Shown: piece by piece, positions 51,760 to 60,405 of the stretch
How the letters are laid out: the number at the start of each line of letters is the position of its first letter
Position numbering within the stretch: the stretch's first letter is position 1
From: Bartonella birtlesii IBS 325
GTDB taxonomy: Bacteria; Pseudomonadota; Alphaproteobacteria; Rhizobiales; Rhizobiaceae
Assembly: GCF_000273375.1 (NCBI RefSeq)
Contig: NZ_CM001557.1
Coordinates: 10,001-74,000 of the forward strand
Direction of reading: 5' to 3'
Length of the DNA stretch: 64,000 nucleotides
Notes under the pieces: model-generated
Seen by the model: only the letters and a program-made list of their open reading frames with translations
Databases searched by the model: none
Told to the model about the DNA's origin: nothing
Made by a program: the position numbers and the translations under genes

Positions 51760-54063
51760 CTAAAGTAAAACTGTCGCTTTTTGCCTCTCCAAAAACTTGA
51801 ATAAGTGATGTGCTATAAAGTGTATCCTGTTCTTTTTTTCATTACTATTTGAAGTGTCATGTACAGACACTTTTGTTTTCCCATCAACATCACCATGAAT
51901 TAATAACCTATCGGATATTTGAGAATTCTCCGCTTCGCTAGGCATCAAATTCGCATTGAAATGAACTTTAGCATCACCCTTAGTGCTAAAAACTACACCA
52001 TCCCCTTTCCCTATACGAAGTATTTGATAACCTTGGTTTACTTGCTTTACTTGCTTTACTTGCTTTGCTTGATCTCCACCGTTTACTTGCTTTGCTTGGT
52101 CTGCTTGATCTCCACCTTGAGAGGCTGCATTGTTTCCAGATCCCAAAGACATAAACCGAATATTACTATTTCTAAGTGTTATAGACGAAATACATGAATC
52201 TAAACATTTAGAGCCATCAAGCCTCTGATTTTTATCTTTTATTAAATGCCATTCCGATCCCTGTAAAAAAATCTTTGCATTAGAACTTTCATCAACACGA
52301 GCAGGACCACCAATTAAAGAGTTATAAGCAAAAATCGACATATTAGAAGAAGATTCAGCTTCCAATAGTACTCTTCCAGAAAGAACAGATTCGTCTTTTA
52401 AGATAACAGAACCATTTAAATCAAGACCCAAAACTGCCACACCATCTGGAACTTTAAAAGAGGATTTCTTTAAAAGAACCGCACGCAAATTGGCTTTTTT
52501 TCCTACATTTCCTCTACTTTCTTCTTCCTCTTCTTGCTTCTTACTAAAGTGGATACCATAAGTATCTCCCGTCAAACGAATCCTTGAAGATCTAATACTA
52601 GCACTAACCCCTAAAGAATCTTTACTAAAGAAACTATCCCCCTCTGTAATAGCTTTTATAGTGGAGACAACATCATCAAAAGCTTCATTTTTAGCTTGAT
52701 AAGCTCCATAAGCTCCATAAGTTTCATGAGCTTCAATAACTTTATCAAGGGAATGCGCTCCATTCTCCTCATGAAAAAGAGAAACATTATCAACAAAGGG
52801 AATACCACCTGAAACGTGGAAATCAGTATTTGAATTAGGGATAGGAGGTATTTCATTACTAGGTTCTGGTATCGGAACACCAGCTAACGAGTTAATATTA
52901 TTCTTGGAAACACTAGAAACTTCATCACGAATCCAGAAAAGAGGAACATTAGAAATATCTAATTTCCCATTATCAAAGGAAATAAAACCTTTTGTATCTG
53001 ACAAGAAGACAAAACTCCCTGTATTACTTGTCCCATTACCACCAGGTTTAGATTTAATTTTAACTTTGTCTAAATTAATAGCAGATCCATCTCTCGACAC
53101 AACTCCTATTCCACCCATTTTGGGAAAAATAATTGACCCAGACTTCATCATAATACCGGAATGGTTATCAGCAAATAAACCAATTTTAGTGGTATCATCC
53201 TCACTAGTATTATTATAGTAACTTACATCAACTTCAACATGACCCAAAAAAATAGACGAAAAACTATCAGCAAAAGCACCAATATCAACATTTCTGATTT
53301 TTCCCCCCTTCATGGTAATCCATCCACCTTGTTCAGCATGAAGTCCGACAGCAAAAGTCTTAATATTTGATTCGTCTAATCTAACCCTTGAACCTGCTTT
53401 TGTCACAAATACAGCACTCCCCTTTCCTGCTGCTTCACCGGACCCCTTGTTTTCATCACCACTTCCCAAAAGACGTTGGATAGGAGACTCAAAACCGCTA
53501 TCATTAGAAGGACGGACTCCCCACAAATACATTTTCTGTAGTTTAATATCCGTCCTCCTATAGTCTTCCCCTGCTTTTCCTTTTGTAGATATGGGATTTT
53601 CACTATATTTTGTTACTTCAATTTTACTGTTTTTTGCAGTGTACACTCCACCACTGCAGACAATAGGTTTATGCTCAAGATTATAATTACTATGATGATT
53701 ATCTTGAGCAGTACCTATCTTACACTTACTGACGGACTCCGCCCTAGGAGCACCACCGGAAGGAATGCTATTAATACCATTATCTCGAATACCATTATCT
53801 CGAATACCATTATCTTGAATACTATTATCTTGAATACTATTATCTTGGATACCATTACCCCGAATACCACTACCCCGAATATCATTACCCCGAATACCAC
53901 TACCCTGAATATCATTACCCTGAATATCATTACCCTGAATATCATTACCCTGAATATCATTACGTACCTGTGCCCCCACAGAAACATTAACAGCTTGTAA
54001 AAAGAAGAGAGCACTTGTCGTCAGTGCGCACAAACGTGTACGCTTTTTAAATACATTGGTCAT
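51760..54063 (-). CDS. Signal peptide and first passenger of the frameshifted giant autotransporter
   Basis: The 767-residue frame opens with a signal peptide (MTNVFKKRTRLCALTTSALFFLQ), then about 13 five-residue repeats (NDIQG / SGIRG / NGIRD), a cysteine pair (CKIG ... IVCSGGVYTAKN), and a beta-helix-type passenger with FKVPDGVAVLG and LLIHGDVDGKTKVSV phrases. The last 30 residues are out of frame: the A7 tract at 51833-51839 shifts it away from GEAKSDSFTLEGGY...DVWDFRLE, which continues in the frame of 48164-51682. It reads divergently from the iron transporter genes. Alone it lacks a barrel and could not be displayed. Confidence 0.85.
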   Translation of the reverse strand: MTNVFKKRTRLCALTTSALFFLQAVNVSVGAQVRNDIQGNDIQGNDIQGNDIQGSGIRGNDIRGSGIRGNGIQDNSIQDNSIQDNGIRDNGIRDNGINSIPSGGAPRAESVSKCKIGTAQDNHHSNYNLEHKPIVCSGGVYTAKNSKIEVTKYSENPISTKGKAGEDYRRTDIKLQKMYLWGVRPSNDSGFESPIQRLLGSGDENKGSGEAAGKGSAVFVTKAGSRVRLDESNIKTFAVGLHAEQGGWITMKGGKIRNVDIGAFADSFSSIFLGHVEVDVSYYNNTSEDDTTKIGLFADNHSGIMMKSGSIIFPKMGGIGVVSRDGSAINLDKVKIKSKPGGNGTSNTGSFVFLSDTKGFISFDNGKLDISNVPLFWIRDEVSSVSKNNINSLAGVPIPEPSNEIPPIPNSNTDFHVSGGIPFVDNVSLFHEENGAHSLDKVIEAHETYGAYGAYQAKNEAFDDVVSTIKAITEGDSFFSKDSLGVSASIRSSRIRLTGDTYGIHFSKKQEEEEESRGNVGKKANLRAVLLKKSSFKVPDGVAVLGLDLNGSVILKDESVLSGRVLLEAESSSNMSIFAYNSLIGGPARVDESSNAKIFLQGSEWHLIKDKNQRLDGSKCLDSCISSITLRNSNIRFMSLGSGNNAASQGGDQADQAKQVNGGDQAKQVKQVKQVNQGYQILRIGKGDGVVFSTKGDAKVHFNANLMPSEAENSQISDRLLIHGDVDGKTKVSVHDTSNSNEKKNRIHFIAHHLFKFLERQKATVLL
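53776..53966 (-). repeat. 15-bp minisatellite encoding pentapeptide repeats
   Basis: About 13 units of a 15-base motif such as ACCATTATCTCGAAT (plus strand) lie head to tail, encoding NDIQG-like pentapeptides just after the signal peptide. Copy number is easily changed by slippage without loss of frame. Confidence 0.9.
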
Positions 54064-54151
54064 ATGTCAAACTTTCTAAATAATGTTGCAAAAACACTAG
54101 AATTAAGTGAAAATGAGATAAGTACACGTTCTGTAACATACATTAGTCTAT

Positions 54152-54179
54152 TTTACAACATAGTGTAATTTATTATAAT
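54152..54179 (+). promoter_or_regulatory. Sigma-70 promoter of the iron-siderophore transporter genes
   Basis: TTTACA and a perfect TATAAT are 16 bases apart, 81 bases before the start codon at 54260. No Fur, RirA or Irr site was firm enough to mark. Confidence 0.55.
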
Positions 54180-54259
54180 ATCGCTTTGTACACAAAAATG
54201 TCTAAATATAAGTTTTTAAGTACGTAAACCCTTAATATTTTATAAAATAAAAGGATAAA

Positions 54260-55201
54260 ATGATGATGATAAAATATCTAAAATGGGTAACTTCTGTTCT
54301 GCTAATCGCAATAAGTTTTACAACTTATTCATGGGCAGGTATAGATGTTAAAGAAAATATAACTATTGATCATGTTTCAGGCACAACTTCTGTTCCCACT
54401 GCTCCACAAAAAGTTATTGTGTTTGATATTGCCTCACTTGATAATATGAATCGACTTGGGATCAAAGCCGTTATCGGTATTCCTGAAGGGAAAAAGCCTT
54501 CATATTTGCAGCAGTTTAATGATGCACAATATGAAAAAATTGGTACCCTTTTTGAACCTGATTATGAAAAAATTGCCACTCTTCAGCCTGATCTAATTAT
54601 TATTTCCTCAAGAACTCAAGCTAAATATAAAGATTTATCCAAAATTGCTCCAACTATTGATCTAACTGTAGGAAATGAAAATTCTCTTGCGGATATCGAA
54701 CGAAATGTGTCTATCCTTGGGAAAATTTTTGGCAAAGAAAAAGAAGCTGAAGCAGAGATTACAGTACTTAAGGAAAATTTAGCAAAAGTCCGTGAAAACA
54801 CCCAAGGGAAAGGCACAGGGCTTGTACTGATGACTTCTGGTGGCAAAATCAGTGCTTTGGGTTCAAAATCGCGGTTTGATATTCTCCATTCCGCCTTTGG
54901 TATTGCTCCCGCAACCGATAAACTCACAGTACAAAAACATGGGCAGCTCATTTCTCCTGAATTCATTCTCGAAACCAATCCTGATTGGTTATTGGTTATT
55001 GATCGGGATGCAGCAATCGGACGGGAAGGACAATCTGCTGCACAACTACTTAACAATGAGCTTGTTCACCGCACAACGGCCGGCCAAAAAAAGCAGATTA
55101 TTTATTTAGATTCTTGGAGTTGGTATCGTGCAGCTGGTGGTTTAACAGGGCTTAACGAAGCAGCACAACAAATCAATGAAGCCTTTACAAAAAGCAAATA
55201 A
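54260..55201 (+). CDS. Iron-siderophore ABC transporter substrate-binding protein (FatB/CeuE-like)
   Basis: The 313-residue protein has a signal peptide (about residues 5-25) and a periplasmic-binding-protein class III core: PQKVIVFDIASLDNMNRLG, FEPDYEKIATLQPDLIIISSR, and a C-terminal LDSWSWYRAAGGLTGLNEAA. This matches the FatB/CeuE/YclQ cluster that binds catecholate or hydroxamate iron complexes. No lipobox cysteine is seen, so it is probably a soluble periplasmic protein. AAAGGATAAA precedes the ATG. The permease and ATPase genes follow, separated by a terminator-like hairpin. Confidence 0.9.
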   Translation: MMMIKYLKWVTSVLLIAISFTTYSWAGIDVKENITIDHVSGTTSVPTAPQKVIVFDIASLDNMNRLGIKAVIGIPEGKKPSYLQQFNDAQYEKIGTLFEPDYEKIATLQPDLIIISSRTQAKYKDLSKIAPTIDLTVGNENSLADIERNVSILGKIFGKEKEAEAEITVLKENLAKVRENTQGKGTGLVLMTSGGKISALGSKSRFDILHSAFGIAPATDKLTVQKHGQLISPEFILETNPDWLLVIDRDAAIGREGQSAAQLLNNELVHRTTAGQKKQIIYLDSWSWYRAAGGLTGLNEAAQQINEAFTKSK

Positions 55202-55241
55202 GCACACGAAACAGCTTGCTTGTTGTAAAAATAAAATTTAA

Positions 55242-55277
55242 AAGCGAGGGTTGTTTATCAATAACCTTCGCTTTTTT
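55242..55277 (+). terminator. Terminator-like hairpin between binding protein and permease genes
   Basis: AAGCGAGGGTT and AACCTTCGCTT pair over 11 positions (one G.T) and are followed by TTTTTT. It would reduce read-through into the permease genes. Confidence 0.85.
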
Positions 55278-55297
55278 CTGTTGGAAAATAACTTAAC

Positions 55298-56254
55298 GTG
55301 AAAAATTATTGGATAACCATAACAATTCTTGTTTTGCTCTCTATTCTCAGCATTTTTGTTGGTTATTCTGATATAAAACCTTCTGACCTCTTATCAAACA
55401 ATCCCTATGCATGGCTTATTTTTTGGCAAACGCGCCTTCCTCGTACGATTGCGGTGCTTTTGGTAGGTGCGGCCCTTGCACTCTCAGGTATGATTATGCA
55501 ATTGCTTGCGCGCAACCATTTTGTCGAGCCATCCACCACAGGAACCGTTGAATCAGCCTCCCTTGGTATTGTTTTTGTCATGATTTTCCTGCCCAATATT
55601 CCTGTTTTAGGAAAAATGGTAGTTGCAGCGATTTTTGCCATGTCTGGCACACTACTCTTTATGTTTTTACTGCGTAAAATTCCTTTAAAATCTGGCCTCA
55701 TTGTACCCCTTATAGGAATTATGCTAGGCTATGTTATCGGTTCCTTAACCAATGCCATTGCTGATTATGAAATGTTGCTTCCCTCTCTACAAAGCTATTT
55801 ATTTGGCAGTTTTGCGATGATTCTTGAGGGAAAATATGAACTTTTATGGCTTTCTCTTCCTCTCTGTATTCTTGCCTATTTGACTGCTGACCGTTTTACC
55901 GTAGCAGGTCTTGGAGAAGATTTAACCAATAACCTTGGACTAAATTATCGTACTATGATGCTCTTTGGTCTTTTTATTATCGCATCAATCACTGCCGTTG
56001 TTGTTTGTACAGTCGGCCGAATTCCTTTTGTAGGACTGATTATTCCAAACCTTGTTTCAAATTTCATGGGAGATAATATGCGCTACACGGCTCCTTGGGT
56101 AGCAATCAGCGGTGCAGGACTTGTCTTGATCTGTGATCTTTTAGGACGAATCATGCACCCGTCCCTTGAAATTCCCATCAGCACAACAATGGGTATTATC
56201 GGCAGTTTTATTTTTATGATACTACTGTTGCGCTGGAGAAAGCGTCTTGGATAG
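55298..56254 (+). CDS. Iron-siderophore ABC transporter permease 1 (FecCD family, FatD/CeuB-like)
   Basis: The 318-residue integral membrane protein is of the FecCD type with about nine helices. It shows RLPRTIAVLLVGAALALSGMIMQLLARN near the N-terminus and GRIPFVGLIIPNLVSNFMGDN, the loop that contacts the ATPase. The start is GTG at 55298 with no strong ribosome-binding site. It overlaps the next permease start by eight bases. Inner-membrane half of the importer. Confidence 0.9.
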   Translation: MKNYWITITILVLLSILSIFVGYSDIKPSDLLSNNPYAWLIFWQTRLPRTIAVLLVGAALALSGMIMQLLARNHFVEPSTTGTVESASLGIVFVMIFLPNIPVLGKMVVAAIFAMSGTLLFMFLLRKIPLKSGLIVPLIGIMLGYVIGSLTNAIADYEMLLPSLQSYLFGSFAMILEGKYELLWLSLPLCILAYLTADRFTVAGLGEDLTNNLGLNYRTMMLFGLFIIASITAVVVCTVGRIPFVGLIIPNLVSNFMGDNMRYTAPWVAISGAGLVLICDLLGRIMHPSLEIPISTTMGIIGSFIFMILLLRWRKRLG

Positions 56255-57197
56255 AAAAAAAGCAACAACACTTGTACTGACAACACTTATCGTAATGGCA
56301 TGTAGCTTCATCAGTCTTTACATGACATGGAATATCAACATCTATACGTGGACATTTCGACTCACAAAACTTATTTCTCTTCTTCTCATTGCCTATACGA
56401 TTACGGTTGCTACTATTTTTTTTCAAACAATTGTCAATAATCGCCTCCTCACCCCTTCACTTATGGGATTTGATCAGCTTTATATTTTCATAAAAACTAC
56501 CATAATGTATTTTTTTGGTTCCCTTTCATTGCCCCTGTTAAATGAAGAAGGGCAGTTAGTTCTTGAAGCTCTTATTCTCATTTTCTTTTCCATAAGCCTT
56601 TTTCGCTGGCTCTTTTCAGGAACCCTAAAAGGACTTCATGTAACACTCTTGATTGGTATTATTTTGGGGGGATTTTTTTTCAGCTTACGCATGTTTATGC
56701 AATTGCAACTCAACCCAGATCAAATGATGAATTTAACGGATATCATGTTCGCAAATTTTAATAAATTCAACACGTCACTCGTAAGCTTTGCTACAATTAC
56801 TGTTTTCGTCGTGAGTCTAATTGCTTGGCGCTTACGTTATCTACTTGATATTCTTGCCCTGGGACGCGAAAACGCGCTTAATCTAGGGGTAGATTATCGC
56901 AAAAGCGCTACAGCTATTCTGATTTTTGTTTCTATTTTTGTTTCAATTTCTACTGCACTAGTAGGACCTGTTACTTTTTTTGGGTTACTCGTTGCCAATC
57001 TTGCTTATGAACTTTCCCCACAAGCAAAACACGCAGTTGTCGTACCTATTGCGATATTACTAGCGATTATATGTCTGGTTGGTGGACAATTCATTTTAGA
57101 ACAAATTTTCCATATGGTAGGGCGTTTAAGTTTTATTATTGAATTTTGTGGCGGTATTGTCTTTTTAACTTTGCTGATGAAGGGAAAACTAAAATGA
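56247..57197 (+). CDS. Iron-siderophore ABC transporter permease 2 (FatC/CeuC-like)
   Basis: A 316-residue FecCD-type permease, partner of the previous gene. Marks are ILALGRENALNLGVDYRKS and GPVTFFGLLVANLAYEL. Start is a TTG at 56247 overlapping the upstream stop codon, with coupling as the likely means of translation. The stop overlaps the ATPase start (ATGA). Together the two permeases form the heterodimeric channel. Confidence 0.9.
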   Translation: MDRKKATTLVLTTLIVMACSFISLYMTWNINIYTWTFRLTKLISLLLIAYTITVATIFFQTIVNNRLLTPSLMGFDQLYIFIKTTIMYFFGSLSLPLLNEEGQLVLEALILIFFSISLFRWLFSGTLKGLHVTLLIGIILGGFFFSLRMFMQLQLNPDQMMNLTDIMFANFNKFNTSLVSFATITVFVVSLIAWRLRYLLDILALGRENALNLGVDYRKSATAILIFVSIFVSISTALVGPVTFFGLLVANLAYELSPQAKHAVVVPIAILLAIICLVGGQFILEQIFHMVGRLSFIIEFCGGIVFLTLLMKGKLK

Positions 57198-57952
57198 TTG
57201 AGATCAATCACCTTTCCAAAGCTTATGGAGCTAGATTGATTATCGATAATTTATGCCTTAAGCTCCCAAAAGGAGGAATTATTTCTCTCATTGGTCCCAA
57301 TGGTTCTGGTAAATCAACGCTTTTGATGTTGATTAGACGTCTTTTGCCGCATCATAAAGGAACAATCCATATCGACAACCTTGATGTCGATAAAGTTCCT
57401 CACACTATTTTAGCGCAAAAACTCTCAATTTTGCGTCAAGATAATCCTTTATCTTTTCGTCTTACCGTGTACGATTTAGTAAGTTTCGGGCGCTACCCCT
57501 ACTCAAAAGGCTGGAATACACATGAAGACAAACAATTTATTGACAGTGCCCTGCACTATCTCGGTTTACAAGACTTAAAAGACTGCTTTTTGGATGAACT
57601 TTCTGGTGGACAGCGCCAACGTGCTTTTATTGCCATGGTTATTTGTCAAGATACCGACTATCTCTTGTTAGATGAACCCTTAAACAATCTTGATATGAAA
57701 CATGCCGTTGCCATGATGAAGCAACTACGCCGTACTGCCGATGAACTCAAAAAAACTATTCTTATTGTGATGCATGATATTAATTTTGCTTCTTCTTATT
57801 CAGATATGATTGTTGCCCTAAAACATGGCAAAGCAGCATATTGTGGAACAGCACAAGAAATTATGCAACCAGAAATTCTTAAAGATATTTACGATGTGGA
57901 CATTCAGATCAAAACAATCGATGACATTCCTATCGCCTTTTATTATCGATGA
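57194..57952 (+). CDS. Iron-siderophore ABC transporter ATPase (FatE/CeuD-like)
   Basis: The 252-residue ATPase has Walker A GPNGSGKSTLL, signature LSGGQRQRAFIAMV, Walker B YLLLDEPLNNLD and the switch histidine in IVMHDINFAS, as usual for FepC-type proteins. I start at ATG 57194, overlapping the permease stop by four bases; the frame extends to 57146. It completes the importer. A tRNA-Gln follows. Confidence 0.93.
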   Translation: MIEINHLSKAYGARLIIDNLCLKLPKGGIISLIGPNGSGKSTLLMLIRRLLPHHKGTIHIDNLDVDKVPHTILAQKLSILRQDNPLSFRLTVYDLVSFGRYPYSKGWNTHEDKQFIDSALHYLGLQDLKDCFLDELSGGQRQRAFIAMVICQDTDYLLLDEPLNNLDMKHAVAMMKQLRRTADELKKTILIVMHDINFASSYSDMIVALKHGKAAYCGTAQEIMQPEILKDIYDVDIQIKTIDDIPIAFYYR

Positions 57953-58039
57953 ATTCTTCTCATCATCAATAATCGCAAAACTTCTCTTTTATCCTTGCCT
58001 GCACTCTAAAATCTGCTAAAAATGGTGCTATTGGCTTAT

Positions 58040-58113
58040 TGGGGAATAGTTTAATGGTAGAACAGCGGACTCTGACTCCGTCAATCTTGGTTCGAATCCA
58101 GGTTCCCCAGCCA
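58040..58113 (+). tRNA. tRNA-Gln (anticodon CTG)
   Basis: A 74-base cloverleaf with CCA encoded. TGGGGAA pairs with TTCCCCA in the acceptor stem, the anticodon stem GCGGA/TCCGT encloses CTCTGAC with anticodon CTG, and the T-arm contains GGTTCGAATCC. A promoter-like TTGCCT-(16)-TAAAAA lies just upstream (57995-58022). Confidence 0.97.
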
Positions 58114-58118
58114 AATTC

Positions 58119-58137
58119 AATACACTCTGAGTGTATT
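58119..58137 (+). terminator. Hairpin after tRNA-Gln
   Basis: AATACACT-CTG-AGTGTATT is an 8-bp perfect stem directly after the tRNA. There is no U-tract, so it may instead be a processing or weak terminator structure. Confidence 0.45.
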
Positions 58138-58995
58138 AGCTTGCCACTAGGTTTTGCAGCAATCTATTTTTTCAAAGCCTTCTTTGATTTTTAACTCAAA
58201 TTCCGATTTTTGCCATTTTTCACTCTTTTTTAGATTTTTAACTGTCAAAATCCAATTTGAAAAAACACCCACTTCATTATGAAAATATAATAAAAATATT
58301 AAGTTAATACATATCTTTTTCTCATTCCACCTCTTCACATTTAGTACAAAATTTACTATCAAACTACAAAGAAGTTTGAAAATTTTTTATCAATTTTATG
58401 GCATATTTTTTATAATTCACGCAACATATCATAAAAGATGTATTTTTGCCTTAATTCAATCAAAAGTTGTATTTATTTATAAAACTGTAACCATGTGTTA
58501 TGTGTTGTCTGCACTCTTTCAAACCATTTGCTTATTTCTTAACAACAACCACACAAACTACAAAAGAAAAAACCTCTTCATTATGAAAATCATATCTTTA
58601 ACACACACAGCTTAAGGTATATTTGCGATGAATAAAAACACCAATATCTCAGCAAAATGAAATATAGAAATTAATGAAAAAAGCTCTTCTAAAATGCATA
58701 TTTTATACTCTCTCAAGGCAAATAGAAAATGCTCAACACATTCCATACAAATCAGTTAATGTAGATCATAGAATATAAAAGACTCAACATGCACATCACC
58801 CCCATTACATAGAATCATGAGATACAAAGAAAAAACAAAACATTTTGATTTTTAAGACACTGCAGTACAATCTTGAAATACTGATTTTTCAAATTTGTGC
58901 CTCCAATACGCTTTGCCCCTTATATTGTAGTGTAGGCAACACTTCTCTTACAACTTGGGGAAAACTCTGTATCTTTTCCGATAATGCCAAGATCT
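58138..58995. other. AT-rich region downstream of tRNA-Gln
   Basis: No gene is recognised. Short frames are present but not credible. I looked for a second copy of the tRNA 3' end (attachment-site repeat) and found none in the window. Confidence 0.4.
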
Positions 58996-60405
58996 TTAAT
59001 TAATAAGGGGTTTTCCTATTTCTTCATTATAGGCTTCAACGTGAATGCTTTTCCCTTTCACATTTATAAGATAATAATCTCCGTTTAAAAGTGCACCAGC
59101 TGTATAGACAGGAATATTGCCAAAAACCTTATCATTTTTTGCACGGCAATAAGACTTGATAACGCGTATGTGCAACAAATATTGCTTTAACATTATGAGA
59201 AGTAATAATTGACTTAAATACTAACAAATCTTTAGCATTCTGTTTACGAATAAAAAATGTTTCGCCCGTTCACAGAAGCAGCACGAGCATCGTGAAAATT
59301 AATAATTGTCACTTTACCTCTTGCAGCAGCAGCTAAATCTTGTTTAAGCCAATCCAAAGATTTACTGATTTGTACTTCCACAGATTGTCCTCTCAAATGC
59401 ACTGTTCAACTTGGATAAAAAAACATCTCGCAACGCTCCCAAGCCCATTTCACGACGGCGCCCGTGAAGGGTATAACGGTAAATCTATTGAGCACCCCCA
59501 TCTTTACGCTTATGAAGGAGCAAGCCAGCTCCCAATGTTGCAACAGCCCTTGCATTCAGACGATTCATAAGGACCATTTTTACTCCTTTCTTATACAGTT
59601 TTTATCCACACACTCATCCCACTTGTTATGCGCAAATGAGTGGTTTTGATTGATTCAAGATACACAGATTTGAAATGAGAGAATCTTACGTTATTCGAGA
59701 CTCTCATTCAACATACAAAACAGTGAATTATCATTATAAATCAATTTCTTGTATAATTATGAAGCTGCACATAATGAACATCTTCATAATCCCAAGAATA
59801 ACTCAAGCTCCCTTTAATTGTATGAATATCCCCACCCGAAACAGGAAAAAAACTTCCAGTAACATCCGCACTAAAATGAGATAACTGGCTACGATATTTT
59901 TTGATTTCCACCACCATTCTTAAAACTGCACTTACAGCGCAGGCATCCCTATAAAAATTGAACACTTCAGGCATAGTACCAAGACCAACATTATTCACAT
60001 AATCATGGTTACCCAATCCCTCATAGATAGGAGAGCTAAGATTTTTATAGGGATTCTTATAATCATCATAGTTTTTCTGCTGACCAAATTCTGTCAAATC
60101 ACCATTCACAATATGGAAAGCAACATTCTGCGCTTTTATGACATTGGTAACCTGCTCATTGATTTTTAACCACGGCTCCCTGTTAGACAGTCCATTAGCA
60201 TCACCAGAATTCAAACGCTACGGCTGAGAATCAGCCATAATAATGGCGGTATAATTTTTTGTAAGAGACTTTTCTTTTATGGACCAATCCATTAACGTAT
60301 TATAAAGTCTCTCATTTTTTTTGCTTTTTCAGCCCCAATATTAAAACAGCCAGAAAGAATAAAAACAATCGTAATGATTGCTATATATTCAGTTTTATAT
60401 CTCAT
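58996..60405 (-). pseudogene. Decayed lipoprotein metallophosphoesterase interrupted by an integrase fragment
   Basis: From 60405 it reads MRYKTEYIAIITIVFILSGC (signal with lipobox cysteine), a frameshift near 60320, YTAIIMADSQP, a TAG, then calcineurin-type motifs NGDLTEFG and YEGLGNHD, and breaks at 59741. The 3' part resumes at about 59402 (SKSLDWLKQDLAAAARGKVTIINFHDARAAS) with more frameshifts, then VAHTRYQ and the tail GNIPVYTAGALLNGDYYLINVKG. Metal ligands in the phosphoesterase family are the Asp, Asn and His residues of these motifs. Between the two parts lies a phage-type integrase fragment. No function is expected now. Confidence 0.82.
59403..59577 (-). mobile_element. P4-type integrase N-terminal fragment (decayed)
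   Basis: A good ribosome-binding site (AAGGAG) and ATG at 59577 start NRLNARAVATLGAGL, then LHKRKDGGAQ, a TAG where a tryptophan is usual, and IYRYTLHGRRREMGLGALR. That is the arm-DNA-binding (DUF4102) domain of P4-family tyrosine integrases, with a small internal deletion and a stop. The catalytic domain is absent. It lies about 1.3 kb from tRNA-Gln, the type of site such integrases use. Confidence 0.8.

Noticed and set aside
53776..53966. CRISPR-like short regular repeats
   Set aside because: The units are contiguous without spacers and keep the reading frame; it is a coding minisatellite. No CRISPR array or cas gene was seen in the window.
51919..54000. Several open frames opposite the two-passenger autotransporter, including one made of Ile/Thr/Asn repeats
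   Set aside because: They are antisense readings of the pentapeptide minisatellite and passenger strands.
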